Assembly (NCBI RefSeq): GCF_000208865.1
Contig: NC_018394.1
Coordinates: 3,351,797-3,415,796, forward strand
Direction: 5' to 3'
DNA: 64,000 nucleotides
Source: Neospora caninum Liverpool
Taxonomy: Eukaryota; Apicomplexa; Conoidasida; Eucoccidiorida; Sarcocystidae
Positions 1 to 11,049 of the stretch are shown here, piece after piece; positions within the stretch are counted from its first letter, which is position 1; each line of letters opens with the position of its first letter. A program made the translations under genes and the position numbers. The notes under the pieces are model-generated. The model saw only the letters and a list, made by a program, of their open reading frames with translations, ran no database searches and was not told the DNA's origin.

Positions 1-164
1 CGTCTACCCATCCGCCATTTTATCCGCAAAAGTCGCGCGTGAGGCTCATCCTCTGCGCGACGCGGCGCTTGGCCTCGGCGTCGCGCTGGCTTGGGCCGCG
101 CGCGCGCGCCGGGGGACGCAGAGGGAAAGGCGGTTGTCTTGTCGGCGGCGCGTTTTTCTCTCAG

Positions 165-3100
165 GGAACCCGGGATCTGGTGATGAAGCGCGGCCACCTG
201 GAAGAGCTGCAGCGCCGCGGGAAGGACGAGAAGTCTTGGGGCTATCTCATGGAGAAAGGCATCATTGAATTTGTCGACTGCGAAGAAGAGGAGACGTGCA
301 TGATTGCCATGTTCGTCGAGGACATTCGCAGCGAGAAGAGGTAACTCGTTTTTTGCCTGCCACCCTTCCGGAACAGCGCAGCCCCCTGCCGTCGCTCGAG
401 AGCTGACGCGTCCGTTTCCCCTCAGCAGATGCGCCCGGTTTCCCGCGGGGTCCGGTGTGTGCGTATGTGGAGACGGTGCCTGGCAGTGTGATGCGAAGCC
501 TTCGTCTGCGTGCCGTTCGCACTGTGACTCCTTCGCGTGTGGCTGCGCTGCTCTGTCTCTGCAGACTCGCCTTCCCGTACACACACTGCGAGATTCACCC
601 GTCTCTGATCTTGGGCGTCTGCGCCAGCATTATTCCGTTTCCAGACCACAACCAGTCTCCGCGTAACGTTTACCAATCTGCCATGGGAAAGCAAGCCATG
701 GGCGTGTACACGTCGTCCTTTAACCACCGGATGGATACGCTCGCGCACCTGCTGTACTATCCGCAGAAGCCCCTGGTGTGTACTCGGGCCATGGAGTTTC
801 TGCGCTTCCGGGAACTTCCCGCGGGCATCAACGCCATCGTGGCCATTCTCTGCTACTCGGGGTACAACCAAGAAGATAGTCTCATCATGTCGCAGTCGAG
901 CATCGATCGGGGACTGTTCAGATCCGTCTTCTACCGGACCTACTGCAGCGAAGAAAGGCAGCAGGGGAGCCTGATGGTTGAGAGCTTCGAGCCGCCCAGC
1001 ATTGAGCACGTCCAAGGCATGAAACGCGGAGACTACTCCAAGCTCGACGCAGATGGACTGGTAGAACCAGGCAGCCGCGTGCTGGGAGATGACGTGATCA
1101 TTGGAAAGGTACGCGGGAGACAGAGCAAGAGAGGAGTGGAGAGGCAGCAGGGCGGCTGAGAGCGGCGCCAGACGCGAGGAGGCGTGGGAAGACTAAGGCG
1201 CGCTTGAGGGAGAATGGAGGAAAAGTCTGCCTCAGAGGATTCGCGGATTAGATCGAGGCTGAATCGCGGAACCAGTCAAGGCAACAGACGCAAGAGAAGG
1301 CGGAAGAGGCTCCATCGATAAGGATATGCATGGCAAAAAAACCATGCGAAACCGAAGACAGTGTGGCTCTGGAGGGGGCGTGCCCTCGCGTTTTTCCGTG
1401 TTGTTTGTCTTCGCTGTTTCCGTGCACGCCCCCTGCCTCGAACAGAGGGGGAAGAAACGGGAAGTGAGCGGAAACGACACACACACACACACACATAGCC
1501 GCTTGCTGGGGATGCTGTCCGCGCGATTTGCACGAGTTGTGTTTCCTTTCTCCGACTTGCGCCCTGGCCTGCAGACTTCCCCGATCTTTGACGACGACGC
1601 AGGCATGCCTGGCGCGGCAGCTGGGATCGCGGGGGTACCGTCCCCCTTTGCAAAACGCAAGCGCGACTGTTCGTTGTGTCTGCGATCTTCCGAAACAGGT
1701 ACGAGGGAGGGAGAGAGGCCTTGTAAGATTCCGGCTGTGGCACAAGCACAAGGGAGACGGGGCTGCACGCCGCTCGTTCGAGACGGACGCACAGCACAGT
1801 CGCTTCGCTGCGGCTGACTGCGTATGCCGCGCCTTCCTCTCAAAGGCCCCTAGATGCAGATGTGCGTGAACACTTGGACAAAGAAACTCGGATTCCTGGG
1901 GCGGTGGCGGTTGCAAGCAGAGGGAGCGATCGGGAAAAGACCTTGGCGAAACCGGTGCACTCCTGCGAGGAGTGCAGGTTTGCACGTGTGCGTGCTGGTG
2001 CGTATGCTTGCGTGGACGCGCATTTGTGAAAGCCTGCATCCACTGTTTTGTGCCTCGAAGGAAACTGAACGCTTAGTCGTTTGGCGTGTAGAGAAGAGCG
2101 ATCGCAGTCTAGGCTGCCGCCATCTCACAGCTGGACCGCAAGCGGCATGGACACTGATTTGCGAGTCTTTCTCGAGCTCCTCGGTGTGTGTCTTGCCGAC
2201 GGCTGCAGGCGTTGTGGATCAAGTCATGCTGTCGGTGAACAGCCGGGGCAGCAGATTTACCAAGGTCAAAGTGCGGAGTGTTCGCATTCCCCAGACAGGA
2301 GACAAATTTGCTTCCCGACACGGCCAGAAGGGAACGATTGGCATTACCTACCGGACAGAAGACATGCCGTTCAACGAGGTGAGGCGCACGCTGGAAGGGA
2401 CAGATTTCCGTGCAAACCGCCAGAAAAAGAGCGAAAGGGTTCTGCCTCTCTCTGGGGGACTCGAGGGCACACACACGCACACGCACCGAAGAAGCGCGAC
2501 ACAGCTACTGCGACGCGGTACCGGCCAGAGGCCTACTCGTAGGCACGGCGGAATGGGAAAGCCTTGGTCTTTCGGGGGGCCGACACCGCCTTTGACTCTG
2601 ACCAAAAATAAATGCGAATGGCGGAGCTCTTGCTCGTGCGCACAGCTGAGCAGGGATAGGACCTCGTGGCTTCCCTTAGCTTTCCACTTTAGGGATTGAG
2701 ATAAGCTGCCCCGAGTCTAGTTGATTATCCTTGCGAAGTCTATACGAGAAAGTCAACACGAATGAAGCGGGGAAAAAGCGCAGCTGAACTCGTGTATGAG
2801 CGGTCGTGTTACGTCGACACGAACGACGACTAGTCTCCGCAGGAAGACATGTCTGAAGAGGCGTATGAATGACGGTGTCTGCGCTCGTTCTATATGCTTG
2901 CTTGGCGTCTGTCGTACTTGTGGTCGCGACATCGATTTCCTGACCTCTCGATTGTTTCCACAGCAATGTAACCTTCACCTGTCAATCGAAGCGCTTGCGT
3001 CGTCTTCCGCTTGTCTTGCTTTCCAGGAGGGCATCACGCCAGACCTCATCATGAATCCCCACGCCGTTCCATCTCGTATGACAATTGGGCACTTGGTCGA

Positions 3101-4254
3101 GTGTCTTTTGGGGAAGACAGCAGCCATTTTCGGTGGCGAAGGTGACGCAACTCCGTTCAACGGCGTAAGTCTGCTGTTTTGTTGTGGGGCGACGGGGTAG
3201 AGGTACGGGTTGAGGATTCGTGTAACCGTGAGGGCGGTAACTGGACCCGCTGCCGAGTTTGGAAGAGCATGCCGCTTTTCAACTGCATGCCGTCCTTTGC
3301 CGTTGAGCTCGTGTTGGTAGGTGATTGTAGGACTCCAGGAGGGAACCCTCGTAGGATTCTGTAGGTGTGTGAGTGGTGGGATAGTTTTATAAAATGAACT
3401 TTGGATCGTTAGGGAGGACAGAGGGCGGTTGTAAGTGAGGACAGCGCCATGCCATGTGTGGCTCGAAGAGGCAGTCCGTCGGCAAATGGCGCCTCGTGGG
3501 GGCTCGGAAGATGCATTTTGTTTTGTAGACACGAGACAACCAAGTGGTTTGTCAAGGCTTCTCTTTCCGGTAGTCAGAGTTCCTGGTCAAGTTTTTTGAC
3601 CGTGCTTGCCAGTTCAATATTGAGCCTTGGCGAGTGGACGCGCTACTGACAGTCCACCCACAGTCTTTTTCGGCTCTCTTGCTTCTCTCCGGTTGAAGCC
3701 GTGACCTCTTGTTTTTATGCGTTTGGCTGTTGCTTCAGTACGCGGTGCTGGATATTTCGAATCGGCTTCACTCGTTGGGTTATGAACGGTTTGGCAACGA
3801 ACGGCTGTACCATGGCCACACGGGGCGTCACCTCCCATCCCTTGTTTTTTTCGGCCCGACGTACTATCAGCGCCTGAAGCATATGGTGGACGATAAGATC
3901 CATGCAAGAGCTCGAGGACCCGTAACGATGCTCACACGCCAGCCTATGGAAGGAAAAAGCAGAGAGGGTGGTCTGCGATTCGGAGAAATGGAGCGAGATT
4001 GCATGATCAGCCACGGTGCTGCCCATATGTTAAAAGAAAGGCTGTTTGAGCAAAGTGACGCCTACAGGGTTCATGTGTGTGATATCTGTGGCTTGGTCTG
4101 CACGGCGGATCTGTCCAGAGGCAACTTCGAATGCAAACTGTGTGACAACAAGTCGAGAATATCTCAAATATGCATCCCATACGCTTGCAAACTTCTTCTC
4201 CAGGAACTTATGACAATGTGTATCTATCCAAGGCTGGTTCTCCAAGTCGCTTAG
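165..4254 (+). CDS. RPB2: RNA polymerase II second-largest subunit RPB2, C-terminal half (5' partial)
   Basis: This is the catalytic-core beta-like subunit of nuclear RNA polymerase II. The exons I can place are 165-340, 565-1108, 1575-1698, 2209-2378, 3027-3164 and 3739-4254. All have GT-AG borders and join in one frame to give 555 residues ending in TAG. Family-specific blocks appear in order: [87 protein letters not shown], the [13 protein letters not shown] block, and the YNGHTGR-like clamp segment (here YHGHTGR). The C-terminus has a zinc ribbon with CDIC and CKLC pairs, followed by [11 protein letters not shown]. The DHNQSPRN and MGKQAMG blocks are the Pol II form rather than the Pol I or III form. 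The protein should be nuclear. The N-terminal half lies upstream of the window; bases 1-164 look like intron, ending in a pyrimidine-rich acceptor at 163-164. Confidence 0.96.
1479..1496. repeat. (CA)n microsatellite in an RPB2 intron
   Basis: A short ACACAC run of about 18 bases in the intron between RPB2 exons 565-1108 and 1575-1698. Similar short CA/GT tracts occur at about 2469-2486, 14272-14293 and 60787-60812. Confidence 0.9.
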
Positions 4255-6856
4255 AATCGCTGCGCAAAACAGTGCGTAGGTTGAGGGGGAGGGGTCTTGG
4301 TGAAGAAAAGGACTTGGGTATCGCTTGTGTCGTGCAACGGGAAATGTGCGTGGAATCGAGAGTGTGAACGCGGTTGTGTTGATCCCGTCATCCTCAGTCT
4401 GCATCAGTCTTTTCTGCTAAAACTGCCGTGCGTCTTTGCGTTCAACCTCTTGCCTTAGCATGCCTACTTCTGGAAATGCCTTTTTTCTCTAAGGCATTTG
4501 ATTCTCAAATTAGATGCGGTTCCTGCTACTCAGGGCCTCTGACAAAAACTACCCGTGCAGTCAGTCTGTTGGCTCCTTCCCTGTAAGACAGGTTCATCTC
4601 TATTCGCCTAAGCTAAAATTTGGGCACATAGTGAAAAACGCTACGATTTTCCTCGCAGCCAACGACTGCCACATTTGTGTTGCCGTGATTAGGTCGCACC
4701 AGTGTGAAGCCGGCTGTCAGCGCAACTTGAACTCTCTTGATATCGTCACTTCAGCACAGCTCAACAGGTCGCTCTGCTACCATCGAGCTGTCTTCGCACT
4801 TGTTGAATGTTCGTCCAATCCCATGAGGTGCTGTTTCTTTCCCAACTCTTCTCATCTACGCCTTCCCGACCTCACTCCACGCAGCGCCGTATCTCGATTG
4901 TTCGGTGTCTTGCCCTGACTACGTAAGGAAAAGGAAAGGTTGAAGTAAGTGGCATGACATTCGCAGACCCCCGCGACCACAGCAGCATGCAACCTTAAGG
5001 CTGATGATCAGCAGCAACGCCAGCAGGTTGCTGTCGCCGCAAAGCACGCGTGGCACGCGTACAAGCGTGAGCTAACGCGATTGACGCTGTCGTGACCAAC
5101 GCTTTAAACAACGCTACCGCGCAAATAATAAACCCCACATAGTCCATCAGCGGCATCCGATCCACTCGCTACATGCTCTCTCAGGGGCGATCACGGCAGA
5201 ACAAAACTGCGGCTTTGCAAATAAATATGTGGATGCTGTACTCGCCTCAATTAGGTGCCACGCACTTGCCACGAGCAGTAATAAGCAATTGGGCCATACC
5301 GTCGATGCTACACTGTCGTCATCATTAGGCAACAAAACCCTGGCAGGCGTTCATATTTCTGCTCAACCCGAATGAATTATCGGTCGTAATCATTTCCCTT
5401 TTTGGCCCCCGATGTGCAATGCAAGTCAGTAGCCGAGGTGTCCTGGCACACGTCGCCGAAGACACAGAGTCACCCCGTAACACGGGGTATTGGGACCGTA
5501 TTGCTAGCGGTATGTCGTTTCTGGACCCACAACAACACAGCATGGCGCACTCCCAGCCCTTCCCTCCCTATGGGTGGTGTTTTCCTGGTCTTCGCGTGCC
5601 AGCTCTTGAATCTCCGTAGTGATCACTTCCTTAAAGTCAACGACGCGTGCTTACTGCTGCACAACGTTCGACCCTGACGCTCCTCAGGGACTTGCTTGAA
5701 GCATAGCTCAAAAAAACCAAAAGGTAGGAAGCAGCCACGGAGTCAGCTGTTAATGGAAAGTTGGTGGGAAGATGGATCTCTCCCCAACAATGTTGTATGC
5801 ACTACCTCAAATTGGAATGAATACCTAGGGCCACTCGTTTACGGTGTTCAATGAATTTTAAATGCCGGTTCATTAGTCTACTTGTGGCTGTGTTTTTACA
5901 AATAATCTGCAACTGCGGCAGACCAATGCGCAACTTCTGGAGTCCCGAGTTGGCGGAAGCCACTCCTCGCAAGGCGAACACGAGACCAATTAGCCCACTG
6001 CCAAGCAAATCGTTGGCAGACTGTCTCATCTGTCCAGTGTCATACCTGCATTCAAGGGACAAGTTTGATATATTTGGGGTCTGCTGTTACGGCAGTTTCG
6101 ATGCCGCTAGCGTCAAAGTTATGTTACCGACGCTGGTAACGAGTTGGGACCAAGAAGAAAACAGACGGCAACAAGGGACTTGTGGTATTAATATGTGCCT
6201 GCTTGCCCCGAAGTCCATTTGGTCCAGCGAGTGAACGGAGTCAACGTAAGAAACGGCGTGGTGAGCAGAAGCATACACGTAGCATGGGGGGGCCTTTAGA
6301 GTGACAAGAGAACAGGAAACAGACAGCGATGTGCGATGGAAAGTTTGAGTGCGACCAGTTTTATGCAGCGACATTGGCATGCTCAGCAAATTTATTCGCA
6401 CTGTAGTGGGGACCCCAAGCTATCTCAAATGAGCGACGTCCCTGCAGTACCATTATCTGCACTTCGTACCATTACTTTGTCTGCAGGCGCCGAGTACCCA
6501 ACCACATTGGACGTTCCCTCGTCTATTTGACCAACTCTCCTTACGTGACCGCGCCTCCAGACAACGAAGTATCCTGTCGCAAAAATTCAATCGAATCGCT
6601 TTGGTCTCGTTGGCAGTTTCCTACCGAAAAGGAAAATTTTCCACTGTTCGCCATTTAGTTTTGAACAGTGGCGGGCTGTCTGCCCGCCGTTCTGGATGCT
6701 CGAAGGTGGCTATGCTGGCAGCAGCAGCATGACACACTCGCTAGCAACGAGAGCGTTAGATCAGTTTTTCCGTTTTGTCTGGCAAAGTTGCCAGCGATTT
6801 TCTTGGATATCTGAATTGCGTGGTTGTCTAAAACTTTGTGTCAGTTAGTGAACGCC
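4255..6856. other. Intergenic stretch after RPB2, with one small signal-peptide ORF
   Basis: About 2.6 kb without a gene I can confirm. The first part is presumably the RPB2 3' UTR; it contains a 134-codon open frame at 4514-4918 that resembles nothing I know. The later part is somewhat more AT-rich and includes the candidate small secreted ORF at 5851-6234, listed separately. The last few hundred bases should hold the promoter and 5' UTR of the gene starting at 6857. No repeat or RNA gene is evident. Confidence 0.6.
5851..6234 (+). CDS. Possible small secreted protein (127 codons), unconfirmed
   Basis: An ATG-initiated ORF whose first 25 residues look like a classical signal peptide: basic start (MNFKCR), a hydrophobic core of about 14 residues (FISLLVAVFLQIIC), then a Cys/Gly boundary near NCGRP. 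The remaining ~100 residues contain eight cysteines but no domain I recognise. It sits alone between RPB2 and the large secreted protein at 6857. Base composition does not clearly separate it from non-coding sequence, and shorter open frames run antisense to it. Call it a candidate only. It could equally be a chance ORF in the promoter region of the downstream gene. Confidence 0.25.
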   Translation: MNFKCRFISLLVAVFLQIICNCGRPMRNFWSPELAEATPRKANTRPISPLPSKSLADCLICPVSYLHSRDKFDIFGVCCYGSFDAASVKVMLPTLVTSWDQEENRRQQGTCGINMCLLAPKSIWSSE

Positions 6857-9800
6857 ATGGCTACTGTTTGTCCTCGACGAGGCTGTGGCTACCCGCGAGC
6901 CTTCTGTGGACGTCCGGCATATCTATTTTCGATTTTCCTGTTTTTTAGTAATGTACTGAAAGAATTAGCCAGCGCAGAGCCAGAAAGAGTGCACTTCAAA
7001 AAGGAACAGACCTTTACGGGTCTGGACCACCAGGGTACAAAGCTGGGTCGCGTTCATCCAAACGAGCGTGGTAGTCTCAGGCAGTCCTCTGAAGCAATCG
7101 ATCGAGCGACCGAGTTAGCATCAGACAGGCGTGCTGTAGACAGTGCTCGCGATACTTTGGTGGATGACGGTCCTTCTCCCCTCGGCGAGGGAAGTCACAC
7201 TGCAGACACATCCCCGCCGGAGCGATCTCCACGAGACCTTCAGGCTCCTCAAGGGTTCACGAACTTTCCTTGGGCTTCTTATATCCCCCAGGGAGTAAAT
7301 CCTTTTGGATGGCAACAGTTCGTGCCAGTTGGGGGAAGCGCTTCCTCAAGGCAGAATCAGGTAGGTGCAAGTCCAGCATCGCCGTTTCCCACCTGGCAGC
7401 AATTCGTGCTGCCGATGGTAAGCCGGGAAAGTGTACCAAGCCAACAAGCTGCAAACCAGAGTGTTGGTTCCAACTGGCAACAGTTTGTTCCAGGTGGATC
7501 CGGAACTCCGGCCTCACAGAACACACCAAAACTGGATGAGACTCCCGGCTTCAATTGGCGGCAATTCGTTCCCAGTGGAGTAATCCCCGCATTCGACCAG
7601 GGCAAACGGCAGTCTCCGGCAGCCGAAGATAAAGGGGAAGCAACTCCGGAGACTACGGACGAAAAAAGCCAAAGCCAGGAGCAGCCCGCTGATACCAGAA
7701 GGCTTCAGATAAGCCTGCCACTAATTGCCCCGATTCCCATATATGGAGCGAACCCCTGGCCGCTGAGCAACGCGCAGCAAGCGCTGCAGCAGATGGAGAG
7801 CCAAACATGGCAGTCGCTCCAGCAACGTCTCTTGCCGGACCCACTGCAACTGCCCCTGCTACCGTTCCAAATGCCACAGGCACCGCTGATGCCGTTGCCC
7901 CAAGGGGCTCCGCAACAGCTTTACACAATGCAGCAGCGCTTGCAGGAGATGCAGAAGCAAGTGACGGCGGAGTTGCAGCAGCAGCTCGAACCACAACTCC
8001 AACGTCGGTATGTGTGGTCGACTCCCAACGGTGGGGTTGCCTATGGTCGATTCGGTACAGCATCAGCCTCTCGTTTCTGGAACTCTTCTCAATCTCGACA
8101 GGAAGGACCAGTGCTACAGCAACAGTCTCAGCAACTTTTGCCACCAGTCGCAACCCAACAACAGCAGCAGTCGGAAAGCTCAAAGGATGGTCAAACACCA
8201 CCACCCCAAACCCCTTTACCGTCAGGAGGCCCTCCAGTCGATCTCCTCTCTTCTTTGATGAATGACTTGGAAAAGGAGAAAGGGAACACAGAGGGTGAAG
8301 CCCCTGACGACGGGCTCCCTGAACTTCTGCGGCCCGAGCTACTGGGGGACGACCCTAGAGCAGCACGTAGCTCAGACCGCCAGAAGGACGCCTCCCCAAA
8401 AAAGGAAACACCGGCTCGACAAAGACTACGGCGGCTTGGCCGAAACCTCGCCAGTGTCGCTGAAAGCGAAGAAAAACGCTTCGAGGATCAGGACAGGAAG
8501 ACCAGCAGCACTGCAGAAAGAGACCTCCAAGGCGGATTCTCCTGGCAGCAATTCATCCCTTCCTGGACACAATTTGTTCCTCCACAAGTTTTTGGGCGCC
8601 AAAATGCAGAGCCAGCACAGGAAACTCAGGGACAGCGCTCGAACGGTATGGGTTCACGCACAACACAGCGCGACACGGCGTTTGAAGAATTGTTGGTACG
8701 GCAGCAGCAGCTGGAACAAGAGATGAGAGACATTCAAGCGGATCGAGAGGAAACTGACTCAGAGCAGTCACCGAACACCCTGGAGAGGCAGTCTGAAGTT
8801 GGGATTCAGGTAGAACCGTCTACAGCTCCCAAACAGGCAGATGAGAAACTCTCACGGAATGCAGCTAAGCTGCAGGCGCTGCACCAAGCGCAAGCTGCTG
8901 AATTGAAGGCGAGGCAGGAAGAAAGATGGAGTGAGTTGCTTGAGCAACTGAAAGAAGAAAACGACGAGCTGAAACAGAGGCAGCGTGAACAGATACAGCA
9001 ACTACAGGAGTGGCAACAACAGCGTGCTCGTGAGCAAGCGAACCAGCTAAGCGAAAGACAGGAAGAAGAGTGGACGGCTTTGAAAAAGAAGCAAGCACTT
9101 GATTTGCAGAAGATTCAAAGGCGGCAGGCTGCCTTGGCCGCCCGTGTTCAGCGGGATCAGACTATCCAAATGCAGCAGCTACTAGCGCAGCAGCAGCAGC
9201 AGCTGGATCAGGCAGAACGGTTGCATCAGCTTCAGGATGCTCTAAAAGAACAAGAACGAGACATAGCCTACCAACTTCAAATGATAGAGAAGGAGAGACA
9301 CGAGCACATTGAGCCACTCATCGCGAACACTGGGGAAACGCGACCAACAGAAGAGCCAGAGACGAAAGAGGGAGATGACAGCAGACTGTCGTTTCAAGAA
9401 GAGGCAACTATATATGAATCGACGCCAGAAGAGAAAAGAGGGTCGGGTCAGGAGCAAGGTCAAACAGGGGAACAGAATGGAGAGACAAGAGACGAGGAAT
9501 CCATGACTAAAGAGGAGAGAGAATCGACTGAGACGGAAGAGGAAGTGACCCCGCTGTGGGGGACGTCAGAATCAGTAGCATCTCAAGAGGAGCGAATAAA
9601 CGGGATTACTGGTGAACCGAAGCAACCGGCAAAAGAGCAATATGCGTCTAGGGATGGCAGCCAGCAGCAGGAGTATCCTTCCTTGTTGCCGGAAGACGGT
9701 GTGGAGGGGACAGGACAGGGGGCGTCAGGGAATATTGGTAACGCTGTCGACGGTTTGTTTCAGGGTGCGGAGCTAGTCCGTGACGAGGACTCTATCGCGG

Positions 9801-10123
9801 CATATGGCGACTCTTCCGGCCTCGAAAAAGACGATGGTGAGCCAGAAGGGCCATTGTCTTCGAGCGACGCAACGGGAGTCGACAGCGCTGATCGTGGAGA
9901 TGTCCCACTGCACGAACAAACGGAGAAACGGGATGAAGAACCCTCTGAGATTAAGCATGAACTAGAAGTGGAACAGGGAGCTGACGACTCACTACACAAC
10001 TTCGATAAGCTTCAAGACAGCCTTCCAGAAGACATCAAAGACTTGCGATTTGATCAGGAAGCGATAGAACCATCAGAGCAGTTGCTTGGAGTGCCATACA
10101 ACGAGATGGTAGATGCTGTCTGA
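6857..10123 (+). CDS. Secreted Gln-rich coiled-coil protein with WQQFVP repeats, unknown function
   Basis: Single exon of 1088 residues. I chose the ATG at 6857 because it has a good context (gccATGG) and leads straight into a signal/anchor segment; the open frame extends only 11 codons upstream, without an ATG. A hydrophobic core spans residues ~22-34, with a plausible signal-peptidase site after ASA (~40). Next comes a Pro/Ser/Gln region with four copies of a W-[QR]-Q-F-V motif (residues ~152, 181, 206 and 233) and two more at ~562-572 (WQQFIP, WTQFVP). A Gln/Glu/Arg-rich predicted coiled coil covers ~670-818, and an acidic Glu/Gly/Ser-rich tail follows. Two RRL tripeptides (~283 and ~526) resemble the coccidian TEXEL export-cleavage motif, but neither has the usual Glu two residues later. 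I do not recognise the family. A secretory-organelle, vacuolar or exported location is inference. Confidence 0.85.
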   Translation: MATVCPRRGCGYPRAFCGRPAYLFSIFLFFSNVLKELASAEPERVHFKKEQTFTGLDHQGTKLGRVHPNERGSLRQSSEAIDRATELASDRRAVDSARDTLVDDGPSPLGEGSHTADTSPPERSPRDLQAPQGFTNFPWASYIPQGVNPFGWQQFVPVGGSASSRQNQVGASPASPFPTWQQFVLPMVSRESVPSQQAANQSVGSNWQQFVPGGSGTPASQNTPKLDETPGFNWRQFVPSGVIPAFDQGKRQSPAAEDKGEATPETTDEKSQSQEQPADTRRLQISLPLIAPIPIYGANPWPLSNAQQALQQMESQTWQSLQQRLLPDPLQLPLLPFQMPQAPLMPLPQGAPQQLYTMQQRLQEMQKQVTAELQQQLEPQLQRRYVWSTPNGGVAYGRFGTASASRFWNSSQSRQEGPVLQQQSQQLLPPVATQQQQQSESSKDGQTPPPQTPLPSGGPPVDLLSSLMNDLEKEKGNTEGEAPDDGLPELLRPELLGDDPRAARSSDRQKDASPKKETPARQRLRRLGRNLASVAESEEKRFEDQDRKTSSTAERDLQGGFSWQQFIPSWTQFVPPQVFGRQNAEPAQETQGQRSNGMGSRTTQRDTAFEELLVRQQQLEQEMRDIQADREETDSEQSPNTLERQSEVGIQVEPSTAPKQADEKLSRNAAKLQALHQAQAAELKARQEERWSELLEQLKEENDELKQRQREQIQQLQEWQQQRAREQANQLSERQEEEWTALKKKQALDLQKIQRRQAALAARVQRDQTIQMQQLLAQQQQQLDQAERLHQLQDALKEQERDIAYQLQMIEKERHEHIEPLIANTGETRPTEEPETKEGDDSRLSFQEEATIYESTPEEKRGSGQEQGQTGEQNGETRDEESMTKEERESTETEEEVTPLWGTSESVASQEERINGITGEPKQPAKEQYASRDGSQQQEYPSLLPEDGVEGTGQGASGNIGNAVDGLFQGAELVRDEDSIAAYGDSSGLEKDDGEPEGPLSSSDATGVDSADRGDVPLHEQTEKRDEEPSEIKHELEVEQGADDSLHNFDKLQDSLPEDIKDLRFDQEAIEPSEQLLGVPYNEMVDAV

Positions 10124-11049
10124 CTCTAACGGATCCGAGCCGAAGAAAAAATACCGATTTCTTCCGATAAAGCGATTGTATCGTGACTCCACGTCATTTA
10201 TGTCGTGCTCCAAAATGTGTCCTTGCACGTTGTTGTCGGTGAAGGGCCCACGTGGAAGAAACATGGTCCTGCGGTCTCCAGTAGTGGTTTCCTCTGCTGG
10301 TGCCCGTAGAATCTTTGGTGAGCTGTGGACTGAAGACAAGAGAACTCGAACTAAGAATAATGTTCTTCCGCTCACACAAGTTCGTTTTCCGCCAAGATGC
10401 TACTTAACGAGTTATAACTCTTCGACGCGGTTTCACTGGGCTCGTCAAGTCTACACTCGCCACCTGTTCTGTGCACACCTAGTTGCCGACGATCCTCTCT
10501 TTGGAAAACGAAGTCAGGTCCATTTTTTATCACCTTTGATGTTCCTCGACATGTTTGCTTTATTCACCCGTATCCTAGGCACAGAACAAGCGATGGGGCT
10601 CTGTAATACGGGTCACCTATCCCCGCTTACTGCCGGTCGCCTCATGTTACGCATTTCTGTATCACACTGGGGTGTTTGGTCAACGGCATACCAGTGAGGA
10701 TTGTACAAAATCCGCTGGTCGCTCAGAGATCTACAAATTGTCAAAAAATTGATTGTTGCACGAAGAGATCGCTAGCTCTGTTTCCTCAGTCTCATGTTCC
10801 TTAGAACACAGGACAACACCGAAACGTTCACGGGGTGTGGAGCGACGCGACCTACGTGTCCGCGAAGTGCCGCAACACCATACCCACGAGTGAACATATA
10901 GAAATCGCAGTGTTATTCAGGAAGTCTTAACAAGGCCTCCTGCGTCCGATCGCTTTGCGCGTGAGCGAGCGGCAGATCTCCTGAGACCTGAATGTCGAGG
11001 GTGCACCCCTCGTCGATCCGCTGGAGCTTCATGTATCGAGTGGCAGAAA
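10124..11049. other. Convergent intergenic stretch
   Basis: About 0.9 kb between the stop of the WQQF-repeat gene (+) and the stop of the minus-strand gene ending at 11050. It probably holds the two 3' UTRs. A 194-codon plus-strand open frame (10113-10697) overlaps the end of the upstream gene in another frame and has no recognisable features. No repeats or RNA genes were seen. Confidence 0.6.

Noticed and set aside
10113..10697. 194-codon ORF overlapping the end of the WQQF-repeat gene, considered as a frameshifted continuation
   Set aside because: Composition changes completely after 10123 (no Glu/Gln richness), so the stop at 10123 fits a natural C-terminus and this is probably 3' UTR.
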